Assembly: GCA_964443225.1 (NCBI GenBank)
Contig: CAYUCC010000021.1
Span: 1 to 64,000, forward strand
DNA: 64,000 nt
Direction: 5' to 3'
From: SSC4 sp964443225
GTDB lineage: Bacteria; Chloroflexota; Anaerolineae; SSC4; Amarolineaceae
The notes beneath the pieces were generated by a model. That model had not been told where the DNA came from. It worked only from the letters and a program-made list of their open reading frames with translations, and did not search any database. The position numbers and the translations under genes are program-made. Below are positions 50,717 to 59,532 of the stretch, piece after piece; within the stretch, counting starts at the first letter, position 1, and every line of letters starts with the position of its first letter.

Positions 50717-51223
50717 GTGTCACCGCTCAATTTTTTCATTGTTATCATCATCGGGTTCATCATTGGCCTGCTCACCGAGCTGCTGATGGAGGTATTTTAC
50801 TTCCGCGGTCGGCGTAAACAAGTGCGCGACGAACGCATCACCCAACTGGAAACCGACCTGGCCGCACGCGATGAAGAGCTGGCCCAACTGCACTTCGACC
50901 TGGAGGGGCGCGAAGCCCGCATCACCGACCTGGAAGGGCGCCTGACCCGCGGGCAGGAGCGTCTCAACGCCCTGCAGCGGGAAGTCGCCCTGCAGCGGCA
51001 GCGTACACAGGTCGCAGCCGAGATTACACCGGTCGATGAGGGGGATGTGGTGGCGGCACCGATCCTTCAGCCCAGCGAGGCTGTCGCAGAGGCCGCCGAA
51101 CCTGTCGATACGCGGTTCGAGGCGGTGAATGAGGTGGCGGCACCGATGACTCAGGCCAGCGAGGCTGTCGCTGCACAGGTCGATTCGGACGATGAATCGT
51201 ACCCCACCACGCGGCCGGAGTAG
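50717..51223 (+). CDS. membrane-anchored coiled-coil protein
   Basis: 168 residues: an N-terminal transmembrane helix (LNFFIVIIIGFIIGLLTELLMEVFY, about 4-28), a basic patch RGRRKQVRDE, then a long coiled coil (ITQLETDLAARDEELAQLHF up to about residue 95) and an acidic, Ala/Glu-rich tail. The tail has two related stretches, AAPILQPSEAVAEA and AAPMTQASEAVAAQ. AGGAGG lies 9 bases before GTG 50717. No recognised family; a scaffold role in the membrane is plausible. It ends 8 bp before the next gene. Confidence 0.7.
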   Translation: MSPLNFFIVIIIGFIIGLLTELLMEVFYFRGRRKQVRDERITQLETDLAARDEELAQLHFDLEGREARITDLEGRLTRGQERLNALQREVALQRQRTQVAAEITPVDEGDVVAAPILQPSEAVAEAAEPVDTRFEAVNEVAAPMTQASEAVAAQVDSDDESYPTTRPE

Positions 51224-51231
51224 GCGGGCCT

Positions 51232-52053
51232 ATGGAAAACGAAGGTCGGCCCTATTGGGAATGGCCCCTGGATCGCCTGAATATCCTGATTATCAGTGCG
51301 GCACTCACCCTGCTTTTGGGTTTGAGCATATTTGGTCTGGTCCAACGATCACAGACCACGGTTGCACCAGACGACGCCACGGCCACAGCGGTGGCACAGG
51401 TGACAGCAACACCCGCACCGGGCGACATCGCACTCACCCCATCCCCCGACGTGACCGGTACCGTGCCGGATGACCTGGCCTTTGCCTCGACCCTACCGAT
51501 CACAACGTCTCTTTCGATCACCGAGCCGGCCGACGGTTCTCTGCTGGTCACGCCGCTCGTGCGAATCGAGGGGGTCGCGCCGGCGGGCCAGAGTGTCCTG
51601 GGCTTCGACCGGCAGAACACCATCGGCCAGACGACCGCAGACGCGGCCGGGCTGTGGTCTCTGGAGTTGGGGGCACCCCTGGCCGAAGGGGATCACCGTC
51701 TGTGGATGGCGCTGCTCGATGCGAATCAGGCGCCGTTCGCTCGCTCGCCCATCATCACCGTGACCGTCAGTACGCTCGAGGCCCCGGTCATCGTCGAGCC
51801 CGCCGACGGCAGCACGGTCACCGCCTACCAGGCACAGATCATCCGCGGCACCGCAGCGTCTGACGAACGGGTTCAGGTGTTCATCGATGACATCCCGCTG
51901 GGTGACACCGTCGCCGATGGCAGCGGTTCGTGGCAGTTCACGGTGACGCAGCCGCTGCTGCTCGGCCCGCGCCGCCTGCGCGCCGACCTGTTGGACGCAG
52001 ATGGCCGCACCCTGGCGGCGGGTATCCCGGTCCGGGTGCTGATTTTGCCATAA
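51232..52053 (+). CDS. membrane-anchored protein with Ig-like (Big-type) domains
   Basis: This 273-residue protein has a cytoplasmic N-terminus (about 20 residues), one transmembrane helix (LNILIISAALTLLLGLSIFG), a Thr/Ala/Pro linker, and two Ig-like domains starting ITEPADGSLLVTPLVRIEG and IVEPADGSTVTAYQAQIIRG. Each ends with a DGxGxW-like turn (DAAGLWSLELG, DGSGSWQFTVTQ). Such domains are typical of Bacillus/Chloroflexota surface proteins. It is probably cotranscribed with the coiled-coil gene. It converges with the permease fusion at 52055. Confidence 0.75.
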   Translation: MENEGRPYWEWPLDRLNILIISAALTLLLGLSIFGLVQRSQTTVAPDDATATAVAQVTATPAPGDIALTPSPDVTGTVPDDLAFASTLPITTSLSITEPADGSLLVTPLVRIEGVAPAGQSVLGFDRQNTIGQTTADAAGLWSLELGAPLAEGDHRLWMALLDANQAPFARSPIITVTVSTLEAPVIVEPADGSTVTAYQAQIIRGTAASDERVQVFIDDIPLGDTVADGSGSWQFTVTQPLLLGPRRLRADLLDADGRTLAAGIPVRVLILP

Positions 52054-52054
52054 A

Positions 52055-55000
52055 TCAGGATGCCCTGTCCTGGGCCCCCATCCGTTTGCGGATCGACTCC
52101 GCCGCCGTCGACATCATGAAGGCGAAAATGAAATAGACCGCCGCCGCAAAGAGCAGGAGGGGCAGCGTCGAACCGACGCCCTCCTGCACTTCGCGTTGGT
52201 AGGTGACCACGATCGCGCGGAAGAACTCGATGGCGCCGATGACAAAAATCAGCGACGTGTCCTTGAACAGGGCGATGAACTGGCTGACCGTCGGCGGGAT
52301 CATGCGTTTGGTCGCCTGCGGCAAGATGATCAGGCGCAGCGTCTGTGCATACGTCAGCCCCAACGAGTGCGCCGCTTCCCACTGGCCGCGATCGATCGAC
52401 TGGATGCCGGCGCGCGTGATTTCGGCGATGTAACTGGCGGTGAAGACCGTCAGCGCGATCAGGCCCGCCTGCCAGGGGGTCAGGCTCAAACCATCGATGA
52501 CCAACGGCAGGCTGAGGTGCGTGTAAAAAATGAGCATCAACAGCGGCGTGCCGCGGATCAGCTCGATGTACAGGACCGACGGCCACTTGATGAACGAATA
52601 CTTCGAGAGGCGCATGGCCCCCAGTACCGTTCCCAAAACGAAACTGACCCCGATCGCCACGATCGCCAGCAAAAAGGTCAGCTCCAAGCCGCCCAACTGC
52701 CCCGGCTGCCCAAACAAAAAGAAGGGCAGATTCCTGGGAATACTCGACCAGGCCAGCCCAAACTCGACCGGCACCCCCCGATTGAGCAGCGACAGATACG
52801 GCGGCTGCCCCACCAGGAGAACTATCCCCAGCATCACAACCACACCGGCACCGACGCCCAATGCGACCTCACGCCGTGCCAGGCGTGGCACCTCGCGTTC
52901 GGTCAGGTCCAGGGCCACGCCGGCTCCGACGATCAGCAGGGCCGCCGCGCTGACCCATGCTCCGCTGCCGACGTCGCCAAAAGTCACGTCGCGCGCGTTG
53001 TTACGCAGAATGAGCCACACCAGGTACGCAACGGGAGCCAGGCCGATGAGGACCAGGGCGGTTTGCAGCAGTCCGCTGCGCAGGTTGGCCCACCACCGCC
53101 GGCGCACACCGATCAGGACCAACGCACCCAGCAGCGCCAGCGGGGGCAGCAGCAGCAGGAAACGGTAGCGGTACTTGACGTCATTCTGCGACCAGGGCCC
53201 AATGTGCTGCCCCTCTTCGCTGGATGGCGGTTGATCCAGCCAGAGACGGTACACCCCTTCACGCAAAATCACGGCGGGTGCGGGCGGTACGTCTCCCGGC
53301 AGCGTCTGCGTGCTGAGGTCGGGTGCCGGCTGCGGGTCCTTGATCCAGCGCAGCCCATCGGTCGAATGCGCCCGTCCCACCTGCCACGTCGCACCGTCGG
53401 CGCTGCCCAGGTACACCAGGGCGTAACTGCCATCGGGCTGCACGAAGACCGCCGGGCCGGCCGCCGCGGCGCGGTCCCAGGCGGTGCCGGTACCGCCCTG
53501 AAGAACCGGGTTGCCGGCGTACTTGTCCCAGGTCAGGCCATCGCGCGAGGTGGCCGTACCGATGGCCCACGTGCGTCCATCGCTGCCCGCATACCACAAC
53601 CGCAGCCGGTCCCCATCGGTGATAATCGAGGGTGCCCAGATACCGGCCTGGTCCCAGCTGCCAGCCGTTGGTTCCAACACTACGGCAGCCGCGGTATCGG
53701 ACCAGGTCAGGCCATCCGTCGAGGTGATGGTGCTCAGGTGCCAGGGGCTGGTGGGGGTGGCACGCTCGGCATACCACATGCGGCAACTCACTGTGTCACC
53801 CACACGTGCCGCCAGGACCGCTGCGGCCGCCGAATCCTGGATCGCGTCATCCGCCGCGGGGACCACGGCGCGCGCGGGTCCGGTGGCCACCGCCGATTCG
53901 AGCGTGCCCGTGGTGCCGGTTTCGGCCACCTCGGTGCGCGCTTTGCGCCAGCGTACACCGTCACCCGATTCGGCGTAACCGATGCGCCAGCGTTCGCCGT
54001 CGTAGCCGCTGTACCACTGCTTGTACAGGCCCTTATCCAACACGACCGCCGGTGCCGCCACGTAGGCAGCATCGAAGCTCCCCGCCTCGGCCACCACGTC
54101 GCGCCCGGCGCTGAGGTTGGCCCAGTTGGGTCCGATCGCCTGGGCCTGGACGGGTGCCGCGGCGGGCGCCACGTTGAGGAACTGCTGCGCCAGCAGACCC
54201 TCGACCCAGGGCATGAAGGCATAGGCCAGCAGACCGGCCAGCGCCGCCAGCACCATCAGCCGCTCACCCGCCGTCAAATGCGTGCGATCGACCCGCCGGC
54301 CAATCGCCTGGCCGGCGCGGCTGAACCAGTCACCGGCAGTGCTCGCCATGCGCCGGATGCGGTCGGGCTCGGCGCCTTCCGTACGCCGCCGTTCGGCGCT
54401 GACCAGGTAATTGACGTAGTTCATAGCCGCCGAAAGCGCCAGCGTCCCCATGACGTAGATGAGCACGGCCACCGTGAGAATCTCGAACACGTGGCTCTCA
54501 CGGTCGCCGATCTCACGCGCCTGGAACAGCAGGTCGGTCACCCCCACCGTCATGACCACCGTCGAGTTCTTCCACAGGTTGACGATCTGGCTGGTCATGG
54601 GGGGGACGACAATGCGAAACGCCTGAGGCAGCACGATCAGGCGCAGCGTCTGCAGGGGTGTCAGAGCAATAGCGTGCGCCGCCTCCCACTGGCCACGATC
54701 GACCGACAGGATGCCGGCACGCACGGCTTCGCTCATGTAGGCACCGGTATAAAACCCCAGGCCCAAAACACCCGCCACGAAGGGACTCAGGATCAGCGCC
54801 AGCTCGACGTGAAACAGACGCAGCAGCTGAAGGGTGCCCACGAACCACAAAAAGAGCTGCACCACGAGCGGGGTGTTGCGAAATATCTGGACGTACGCCG
54901 TGGAGACACCGTTGACGATCGGGTTTTTTGCAGTGCGGCCCGTGCCGGCAACGATGCCCAACACGAGCGCCAGCAGCAGTGACGCGGCGGCGATACGGAT

Positions 55001-55807
55001 CGTTGCACGCAGTCCGCACCACAGCCAACCGCTGCACTCGCGCCCTTCACCCTGCCAGGTGCCATTGCGGTTGTTGTCGCCAAATACGACGCCGCACAGG
55101 CTGCCCGCCGGCTCTTCGGCCAGGGTCTCCTCGCTGCTGGCATGGCTCTGGCTGCCCGCCGTGAGCCGCGCACGCCAGGCATCGAACCAACCCGTAACGC
55201 CCGGCGCACGCTGCAGCCCAATGTGGTTTTCGACTGCCGCGGAGTCCGGATCGAGCACGACCGCCAACGGGAGTTCGGTGGTTGGGGTGTAGGCGGGCAG
55301 ACCGGGCGTGGTCACCTGGTACGTGCCCGCACCGAGGTTGTTGAAACAGTAGACCCCCTGGCTGTCGGTGGTCGTTGCCGCGGTGGCCTGGTCGCCCTGA
55401 CCCAAGGTGACCGGAAGACCCGCCAGGCCAGCTTCGGGTGCCCACTTGGTGAAGACGAAGTTCCAGTCATAGCGCTCGTTGAGCACGAAACGTTCGTACA
55501 CCACATTGCCAACGAACCCAAGCAGCAGCACCAGCATCGACAACGTCAGGCACATGTCGCCGACGCGCCGCAGGGTGGGCCGGTCGTCACGCTGCAGCAC
55601 GCGCCACAACACGGGTCCAACCGCAATCAAACCCAAGGCCAGCGGCGTGCGGGCCGTGGGCGGCAGTGCGGCGGCCAATTCACTCAGAAGGGGTACCTGC
55701 TGGGTGATGACAGGGAACAGGAGACCCACACCCAGCAGTGCACTGCTGAGCGCGACCGCATAACATATCCAACGAATCGCCGGTGAGGCACGCTGCGACT
55801 TGAGCAT
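52055..55807 (-). CDS. two-permease amino acid ABC transporter fused to SdrD-like and beta-propeller domains
   Basis: A single polypeptide of about 1250 residues (from ATG 55807). Order: three N-terminal helices (1-105); a Cna-B/SdrD-like segment with DSQGVYCFNNLGAGTYQV and GVVFGDNNRNGTWQGEG (115-260); the first HisM-type permease (about 265-475) with loop EAAHAIALTPLQTLRLIVLP; a linker and helix (about 515-540); a predicted extracellular propeller (about 585-860) with repeats WYSGYDGERWRIGYAES, MWYAERATPTSPWHLSTIT, LWYAGSDGRTWAIGTATS and VYLGSADGATWQVGRAHS; extra helices (880-1010); and the second permease (about 1030-1235) with EAAHSLGLTYAQTLRLIILP. The propeller repeats resemble GH43/GH32-type furanosidase blades, but no catalytic acids were confirmed. 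Its operon supplies ATPase and binding protein. Confidence 0.88.
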   Translation of the reverse strand: MLKSQRASPAIRWICYAVALSSALLGVGLLFPVITQQVPLLSELAAALPPTARTPLALGLIAVGPVLWRVLQRDDRPTLRRVGDMCLTLSMLVLLLGFVGNVVYERFVLNERYDWNFVFTKWAPEAGLAGLPVTLGQGDQATAATTTDSQGVYCFNNLGAGTYQVTTPGLPAYTPTTELPLAVVLDPDSAAVENHIGLQRAPGVTGWFDAWRARLTAGSQSHASSEETLAEEPAGSLCGVVFGDNNRNGTWQGEGRECSGWLWCGLRATIRIAAASLLLALVLGIVAGTGRTAKNPIVNGVSTAYVQIFRNTPLVVQLFLWFVGTLQLLRLFHVELALILSPFVAGVLGLGFYTGAYMSEAVRAGILSVDRGQWEAAHAIALTPLQTLRLIVLPQAFRIVVPPMTSQIVNLWKNSTVVMTVGVTDLLFQAREIGDRESHVFEILTVAVLIYVMGTLALSAAMNYVNYLVSAERRRTEGAEPDRIRRMASTAGDWFSRAGQAIGRRVDRTHLTAGERLMVLAALAGLLAYAFMPWVEGLLAQQFLNVAPAAAPVQAQAIGPNWANLSAGRDVVAEAGSFDAAYVAAPAVVLDKGLYKQWYSGYDGERWRIGYAESGDGVRWRKARTEVAETGTTGTLESAVATGPARAVVPAADDAIQDSAAAAVLAARVGDTVSCRMWYAERATPTSPWHLSTITSTDGLTWSDTAAAVVLEPTAGSWDQAGIWAPSIITDGDRLRLWYAGSDGRTWAIGTATSRDGLTWDKYAGNPVLQGGTGTAWDRAAAAGPAVFVQPDGSYALVYLGSADGATWQVGRAHSTDGLRWIKDPQPAPDLSTQTLPGDVPPAPAVILREGVYRLWLDQPPSSEEGQHIGPWSQNDVKYRYRFLLLLPPLALLGALVLIGVRRRWWANLRSGLLQTALVLIGLAPVAYLVWLILRNNARDVTFGDVGSGAWVSAAALLIVGAGVALDLTEREVPRLARREVALGVGAGVVVMLGIVLLVGQPPYLSLLNRGVPVEFGLAWSSIPRNLPFFLFGQPGQLGGLELTFLLAIVAIGVSFVLGTVLGAMRLSKYSFIKWPSVLYIELIRGTPLLMLIFYTHLSLPLVIDGLSLTPWQAGLIALTVFTASYIAEITRAGIQSIDRGQWEAAHSLGLTYAQTLRLIILPQATKRMIPPTVSQFIALFKDTSLIFVIGAIEFFRAIVVTYQREVQEGVGSTLPLLLFAAAVYFIFAFMMSTAAESIRKRMGAQDRAS

Positions 55808-55823
55808 GTGGATACTCGGGCTG

Positions 55824-55891
55824 ACCGCAAAGAACGCACAGCGCACACAGAAAAACCAACAGTTCTTGGTGTTCTATGCGTCCCTTGCGGT
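55824..55891. repeat. ACCGCAAAGAACGCA inverted dispersed repeat
   Basis: ACCGCAAAGAACGCA near 55824 and its diverged complement near 55875-55891 (TATGCGTCCCTTGCGGT) form an imperfect hairpin over the start region of the permease gene. The open frame extends upstream through this repeat, which is why the ATG at 55807 is preferred. It is related to 13891-13919 and 37635-37668. Confidence 0.5.
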
Positions 55892-55959
55892 GAACGCTTC
55901 AGGTGTATGCGTGAGGATGGTTATTCCTGGTTTTTGCAGGAAACAGCCGCGTTAGGACC

Positions 55960-57744
55960 TCAGGGCGTCGCCGTCACGTAGTTGGTGCCGGGCCACACCT
56001 CGACCTGGAACATGTCGGCCGGGTACTTGATGTACCCGTTCTCCTGACCCAGCCACTTGTCGTAGATCGCGGCATACGTGCCGTCGGCGAACAGCTCCTG
56101 CAGGGTGAAGTTCACCAGGTCACGCCAGGTAGGATCGAACTGCGGCACGCCCATGCCGTAGGGTTCCTGGGAGAACCGTTTGCCAACGATGACCAGGCCG
56201 GGGTTGTTCGCCGCCAGGCCCGCCAGAATCGAGGCGTCGGTCGTCACGGCATCGGCGCGGCCGTCGACCAGGGCCTGCGCGGCATCGGTATAGGTCTGCA
56301 GCTCCAGCGTCTCGGTGTCCAGCCCCAGGGTTTCGATGGCCTTCTGGATGTTCTGGATGCTCGTGGAACCCTGGACCGAGGCCACAGTCTTGCCACCCAG
56401 GTCTTCCAGACCCTGGATGCCGCTGCCCTCCTTGACGAGCAGCGCCTGCCCATCCAGGAAGTAGGTCTGCGTGAAGTCGTTGTTGGCATCACGGTCTTTT
56501 TTGTGCGTCATCGACGCCGCCACCAGGTCGACCTGACCGGCCTGCAGAACTTCGAGGCGGGTGGAGGAGGTCACCGGTGTGAATTCGATCGGAAAACCGA
56601 GCCGCTCGGCCATTGCCGTGAGGATTTCGACGTCGAAGCCGGCGTTCTGGCCGCCTTCGTCCAGGAAGCCCCAGGGTGGGGAATCGACCTTGACGCCGGC
56701 CAGGATCCTGCCGCGCGCTTTGATCATGTCCCAGCGTGACTCGGGCGTCTGCAGGTCGTCGGGAAATTCAGCCAGGGCCGGTGTGGCACCGGGCCACACC
56801 TCGACCTGGAACATGTCGGCCGGGTACTTGATGTACCCGTTCTCCTGGCCCAGCCACTTGTCGTAGATCTCGGCATACGTGCCGTCGGCGAACAGGTCCT
56901 GCAACGTGAAGTTCACCAGGTCCATGAAGTGCGAATCGCCCGTGGGCACGCCCATGCCGTAGGGTTCCTGGGAGAACCGTTTGCCGACGATGACCAGGCC
57001 CGGGTTGTTCGCCGCCAGGCCCGCCAGAATCGAGGCGTCGGTCGTCACGGCATCCGCACGGCCGTCGACCAGGGCCTGCGCGGCATCGGTGTAGGTCTGC
57101 AGCTCCAGCGTCTCGGTGTCCAGGCCCAGGGTTTCGATGGCCTTCTGGATGTTCTGGATGCTCGTGGAACCCTGGACCGAGGCAACGGTCTTGCCACCCA
57201 GGTCTTCCAGACCCTGGATACCGCTGCCCTCCTTGACGAGCAGTGCCTGCCCATCCAGGAAGTAGGTCTGCGTGAAGTCGACGTTCTGGTCGCGGTCTTT
57301 TTTGTGCGTCATCGACGCCGCCACCATGTCGACCTGGCCGGCGGCCAGCATCTCCAGGCGGGTCGAAGACGTCACAGGAATGAATTCGACCTCGACACCC
57401 CATTTGTCGGCCATGGCACGGATGAGATCCACGTCGAAGCCGGCGTTCTGGCCGCTCTCATCGAGGAAGCCCCAGGGCGGGGAATCGACTTTGACGCCGG
57501 CGCGCAGTGTTTCGCCGGCCTTCAGGCGTGCAACGACCGAGTGGCCGGCAGTGCCGGGGCTGGTTTCGGCCTGGGTCGGTTCAGGCGCCGTTGTGGCTTC
57601 GGGGGCCTGGGTGGCCTCCGGCGCGGCGGTGGCTTCGGGCGCTGTCGTCGGCGCCGGGGCGGGGGTCGCGGCAGTGCACGCCGACAGAAGCAGCGCGGCG
57701 ATGGCGAGCAGGGTTATGAGAGTCCAGGATCGATGACTGAGCAC
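55960..57744 (-). CDS. amino acid ABC transporter binding lipoprotein with two tandem SBP_bac_3 domains
   Basis: This 594-residue exported protein has the lipobox LLLSAC, a Pro/Ala/Thr/Glu linker of four near repeats (TAAPEATQAPEATTAPEPT), then two ligand-binding domains (about 70-330 and 345-594). Each starts AGVKVDSPPWGFLDE and contains VTSSTRLE, AASMTHKKDRD and GLDTETLELQTY. The copies are nearly identical and offset by 801 bp. Tandem binding domains are known in some amino acid importers, but near identity is unusual. It starts at GTG with AAGGAGGAG. It precedes the two-permease gene. Confidence 0.92.
   Translation of the reverse strand: MLSHRSWTLITLLAIAALLLSACTAATPAPAPTTAPEATAAPEATQAPEATTAPEPTQAETSPGTAGHSVVARLKAGETLRAGVKVDSPPWGFLDESGQNAGFDVDLIRAMADKWGVEVEFIPVTSSTRLEMLAAGQVDMVAASMTHKKDRDQNVDFTQTYFLDGQALLVKEGSGIQGLEDLGGKTVASVQGSTSIQNIQKAIETLGLDTETLELQTYTDAAQALVDGRADAVTTDASILAGLAANNPGLVIVGKRFSQEPYGMGVPTGDSHFMDLVNFTLQDLFADGTYAEIYDKWLGQENGYIKYPADMFQVEVWPGATPALAEFPDDLQTPESRWDMIKARGRILAGVKVDSPPWGFLDEGGQNAGFDVEILTAMAERLGFPIEFTPVTSSTRLEVLQAGQVDLVAASMTHKKDRDANNDFTQTYFLDGQALLVKEGSGIQGLEDLGGKTVASVQGSTSIQNIQKAIETLGLDTETLELQTYTDAAQALVDGRADAVTTDASILAGLAANNPGLVIVGKRFSQEPYGMGVPQFDPTWRDLVNFTLQELFADGTYAAIYDKWLGQENGYIKYPADMFQVEVWPGTNYVTATP
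55990..57504. repeat. 801-bp in-frame tandem duplication within the binding-protein gene
   Basis: Bases 55990-56703 and 56791-57504 align with an offset of exactly 801 bp (267 codons). Stretches of more than 100 bp differ by only a few bases, mainly at third codon positions. The middle part of the two domains is identical at the protein level. This points to a recent duplication or continuing gene conversion. Confidence 0.9.
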
Positions 57745-57856
57745 GGTTCTCCTCCTTCAGGGTATGGCGAATCAGGACACGGGGGTCGATCGAACGGTAG
57801 TTGGGTACGGTTCACCTCCGGGTGCGGTGTGTCTTGCGACGTGTTGGCGTGTCGCG

Positions 57857-57936
57857 AGGGCTTGTAAAAGAATAACTTCCTTCAAAATGGCCGGAATTTG
57901 CCGCAAATCACGGTATGTTATTCTTTTACAAGCCCT
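57857..57936. mobile_element. MITE-like element, copy 3 (80 bp, most symmetric)
   Basis: AGGGCTTGTAAAAGAATAAC and GTTATTCTTTTACAAGCCCT are perfect 20-bp terminal inverted repeats, enclosing TTCCTTCAAAATGGCCGGAA. It lies between the ATPase and binding-protein genes of one transporter, 8 bases from the ATPase stop codon, so it may act as a terminator or RNA-processing site that sets their ratio. Confidence 0.92.
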
Positions 57937-57944
57937 ATGGCGGT

Positions 57945-58676
57945 TCAATGCGTCAGAATCTGGCTCAGGAACAGTTGGGTGCGTTCCGATTTCGGTGCGG
58001 TGAAAAAGACAGCGGGTGATGCCTCTTCGACGATCTGCCCTTCGGCCAGGAATACAATGCGGTCCGCCACCTCGCGCGCAAAGCCCATTTCGTGGGTCAC
58101 GATGATCATCGTCATGCCCGAGTTAGCCAGATCGCGCATGACGTCGAGCACTTCGCGAATCATCTCGGGGTCGAGGGCGGAAGTTGGTTCGTCGAACAGC
58201 ATGATCTTCGGGTTCATGGCCAGGCCGCGGGCAATGGCCACACGCTGCTTCTGCCCACCGGACAGGTGATCGGGGTAGGCGTGCGCCTTTTCGGGAATAC
58301 CGACCCGTTCGAGGAGCTGGAGCCCCAATTGGGTGGCTTGGTCCTTGCGCATCCCCTTCACCTGGATGGGGGCCAGGGTGATGTTTTCCAGGGCTGTTTT
58401 GTGGGGAAACAGGTTGAAGTGCTGAAACACCATGCCCACCCGTTTGAGCAGGTCGTACTTGATGCGCCCGTCGCTCAGTTTGATGCCATCCACAACCAGC
58501 TCACCGTCGTCGATCGGCTCGAGTTGGTTGATCGTACGGATCATCGTACTTTTGCCGGAACCGCTCGGACCACAAACGACCACCACCTCGCCTTCGTCGA
58601 CCGCAAAATTGATGGCGCGCAAGACGTGGTTGCTGCCGAACCACTTGTGTACGTTGATGAATTGGATGATCGGCAT
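57945..58676 (-). CDS. polar amino acid ABC transporter ATP-binding protein (GlnQ-like)
   Basis: A 243-residue ATPase. Walker A GPSGSGKS (36-43), Q-loop FQHFNLFPHKTALENI, signature LSGGQKQR (138-145), Walker B IMLFDEPTSALDPEM (158-172) and the switch His in THEMGFA. The FNLFPHKTALENI wording is characteristic of the GlnQ/HisP group. It energises the two-permease protein downstream. It begins 3 bases after the response regulator stop, so the two are cotranscribed. Confidence 0.95.
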   Translation of the reverse strand: MPIIQFINVHKWFGSNHVLRAINFAVDEGEVVVVCGPSGSGKSTMIRTINQLEPIDDGELVVDGIKLSDGRIKYDLLKRVGMVFQHFNLFPHKTALENITLAPIQVKGMRKDQATQLGLQLLERVGIPEKAHAYPDHLSGGQKQRVAIARGLAMNPKIMLFDEPTSALDPEMIREVLDVMRDLANSGMTMIIVTHEMGFAREVADRIVFLAEGQIVEEASPAVFFTAPKSERTQLFLSQILTH

Positions 58677-58679
58677 TAC

Positions 58680-59369
58680 TCAGCTGGCTTCGTACTTGTA
58701 GCCCAACCCGCGCACGGTCAACAAACGAGATGGATTGTTGGGATCATCTTCGATTTTGGTGCGCAGGCGACGCATATATACCGCAATCTGATTGGCGTAA
58801 CCGTCGTAATCGTAGCCCCAGACGTTGTTGAGAACCTGGTCGTGACTTACGACGCGGCCCGCGTTGCGCATGAGGTAGTGCAGCAGGCGGAATTCGATGG
58901 GGGTCAGCTCGGCCACTTTGCCGGAGGGGAGATAGACCTTGTTGCCCACCGGGTCGAGCCGCGTTTCGCCCACGGCCAGGTAGCCGGTCTCGGCATCTCC
59001 AAAGCTGAAGGCCTCGGTGCGCCGCAGGATGGCCCGTACGCGGGCCATCAACTCGGACGGGTCGAAGGGTTTGGGTAAATAATCGTCGGCACCGACGTCC
59101 AGCCCCATGACGCGGTCTGACGTCTCACCCTTGGCCGACAGAATCAGGATCGGCACCTGCATCGTGCGCCGAATGCGCCGGCACACCTCAAGCCCATCCA
59201 TGTGAGGCATCATGACGTCGAGGATGATCAGGTCGGGTGCTTCGCGCTCGACAGCGGCCAGCGCGTCCGGCCCATTGGTGGCAGTGAGGACGGCATACCC
59301 CTCCTCACGCAGCAAGAACGAGATCATCTTGACACTGGGTGGGTCGTCGTCAACCACCAATACGCGCAT
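58680..59369 (-). CDS. OmpR/PhoB-type response regulator
   Basis: 229 residues. The receiver domain has Asp8 and Asp9, phospho-acceptor Asp51 (LIILDVMMPHMDG), Thr/Ser in LSAKGE, and Lys100 in DYLPKPF. The DNA-binding winged helix contains ELTPIEFRLLHYLMRNAGRVV and NQIAVYMRRLRTKIEDDP. The ATG at 59369 is preferred for its GGAGG site; a longer frame starts at 59558 without receiver homology. No histidine kinase gene is adjacent. It heads the amino acid transporter operon and probably regulates it. Confidence 0.93.
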   Translation of the reverse strand: MRVLVVDDDPPSVKMISFLLREEGYAVLTATNGPDALAAVEREAPDLIILDVMMPHMDGLEVCRRIRRTMQVPILILSAKGETSDRVMGLDVGADDYLPKPFDPSELMARVRAILRRTEAFSFGDAETGYLAVGETRLDPVGNKVYLPSGKVAELTPIEFRLLHYLMRNAGRVVSHDQVLNNVWGYDYDGYANQIAVYMRRLRTKIEDDPNNPSRLLTVRGLGYKYEAS

Positions 59370-59532
59370 TGAGCTGTTGCCTCCGGTTTGGCGATTATAC
59401 CACAGGTATTTCAGAAGGTGCAAGGATGGAACAATCTGGGTATGGGTGTAACCTGCACGCGGGCCCATTCGTTCATACAGTACAGGTGCCCGGCGCGGGC
59501 ACGAGTTTGTTATCAGGGCACACGGGAAGACG

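Noticed and set aside
52196..54982. 928-residue open frame on the plus strand within the permease fusion
   Set aside because: It is antisense to clear permease and propeller motifs and its composition (very high Arg, Gln, His and Gly) is that of a complementary shadow.
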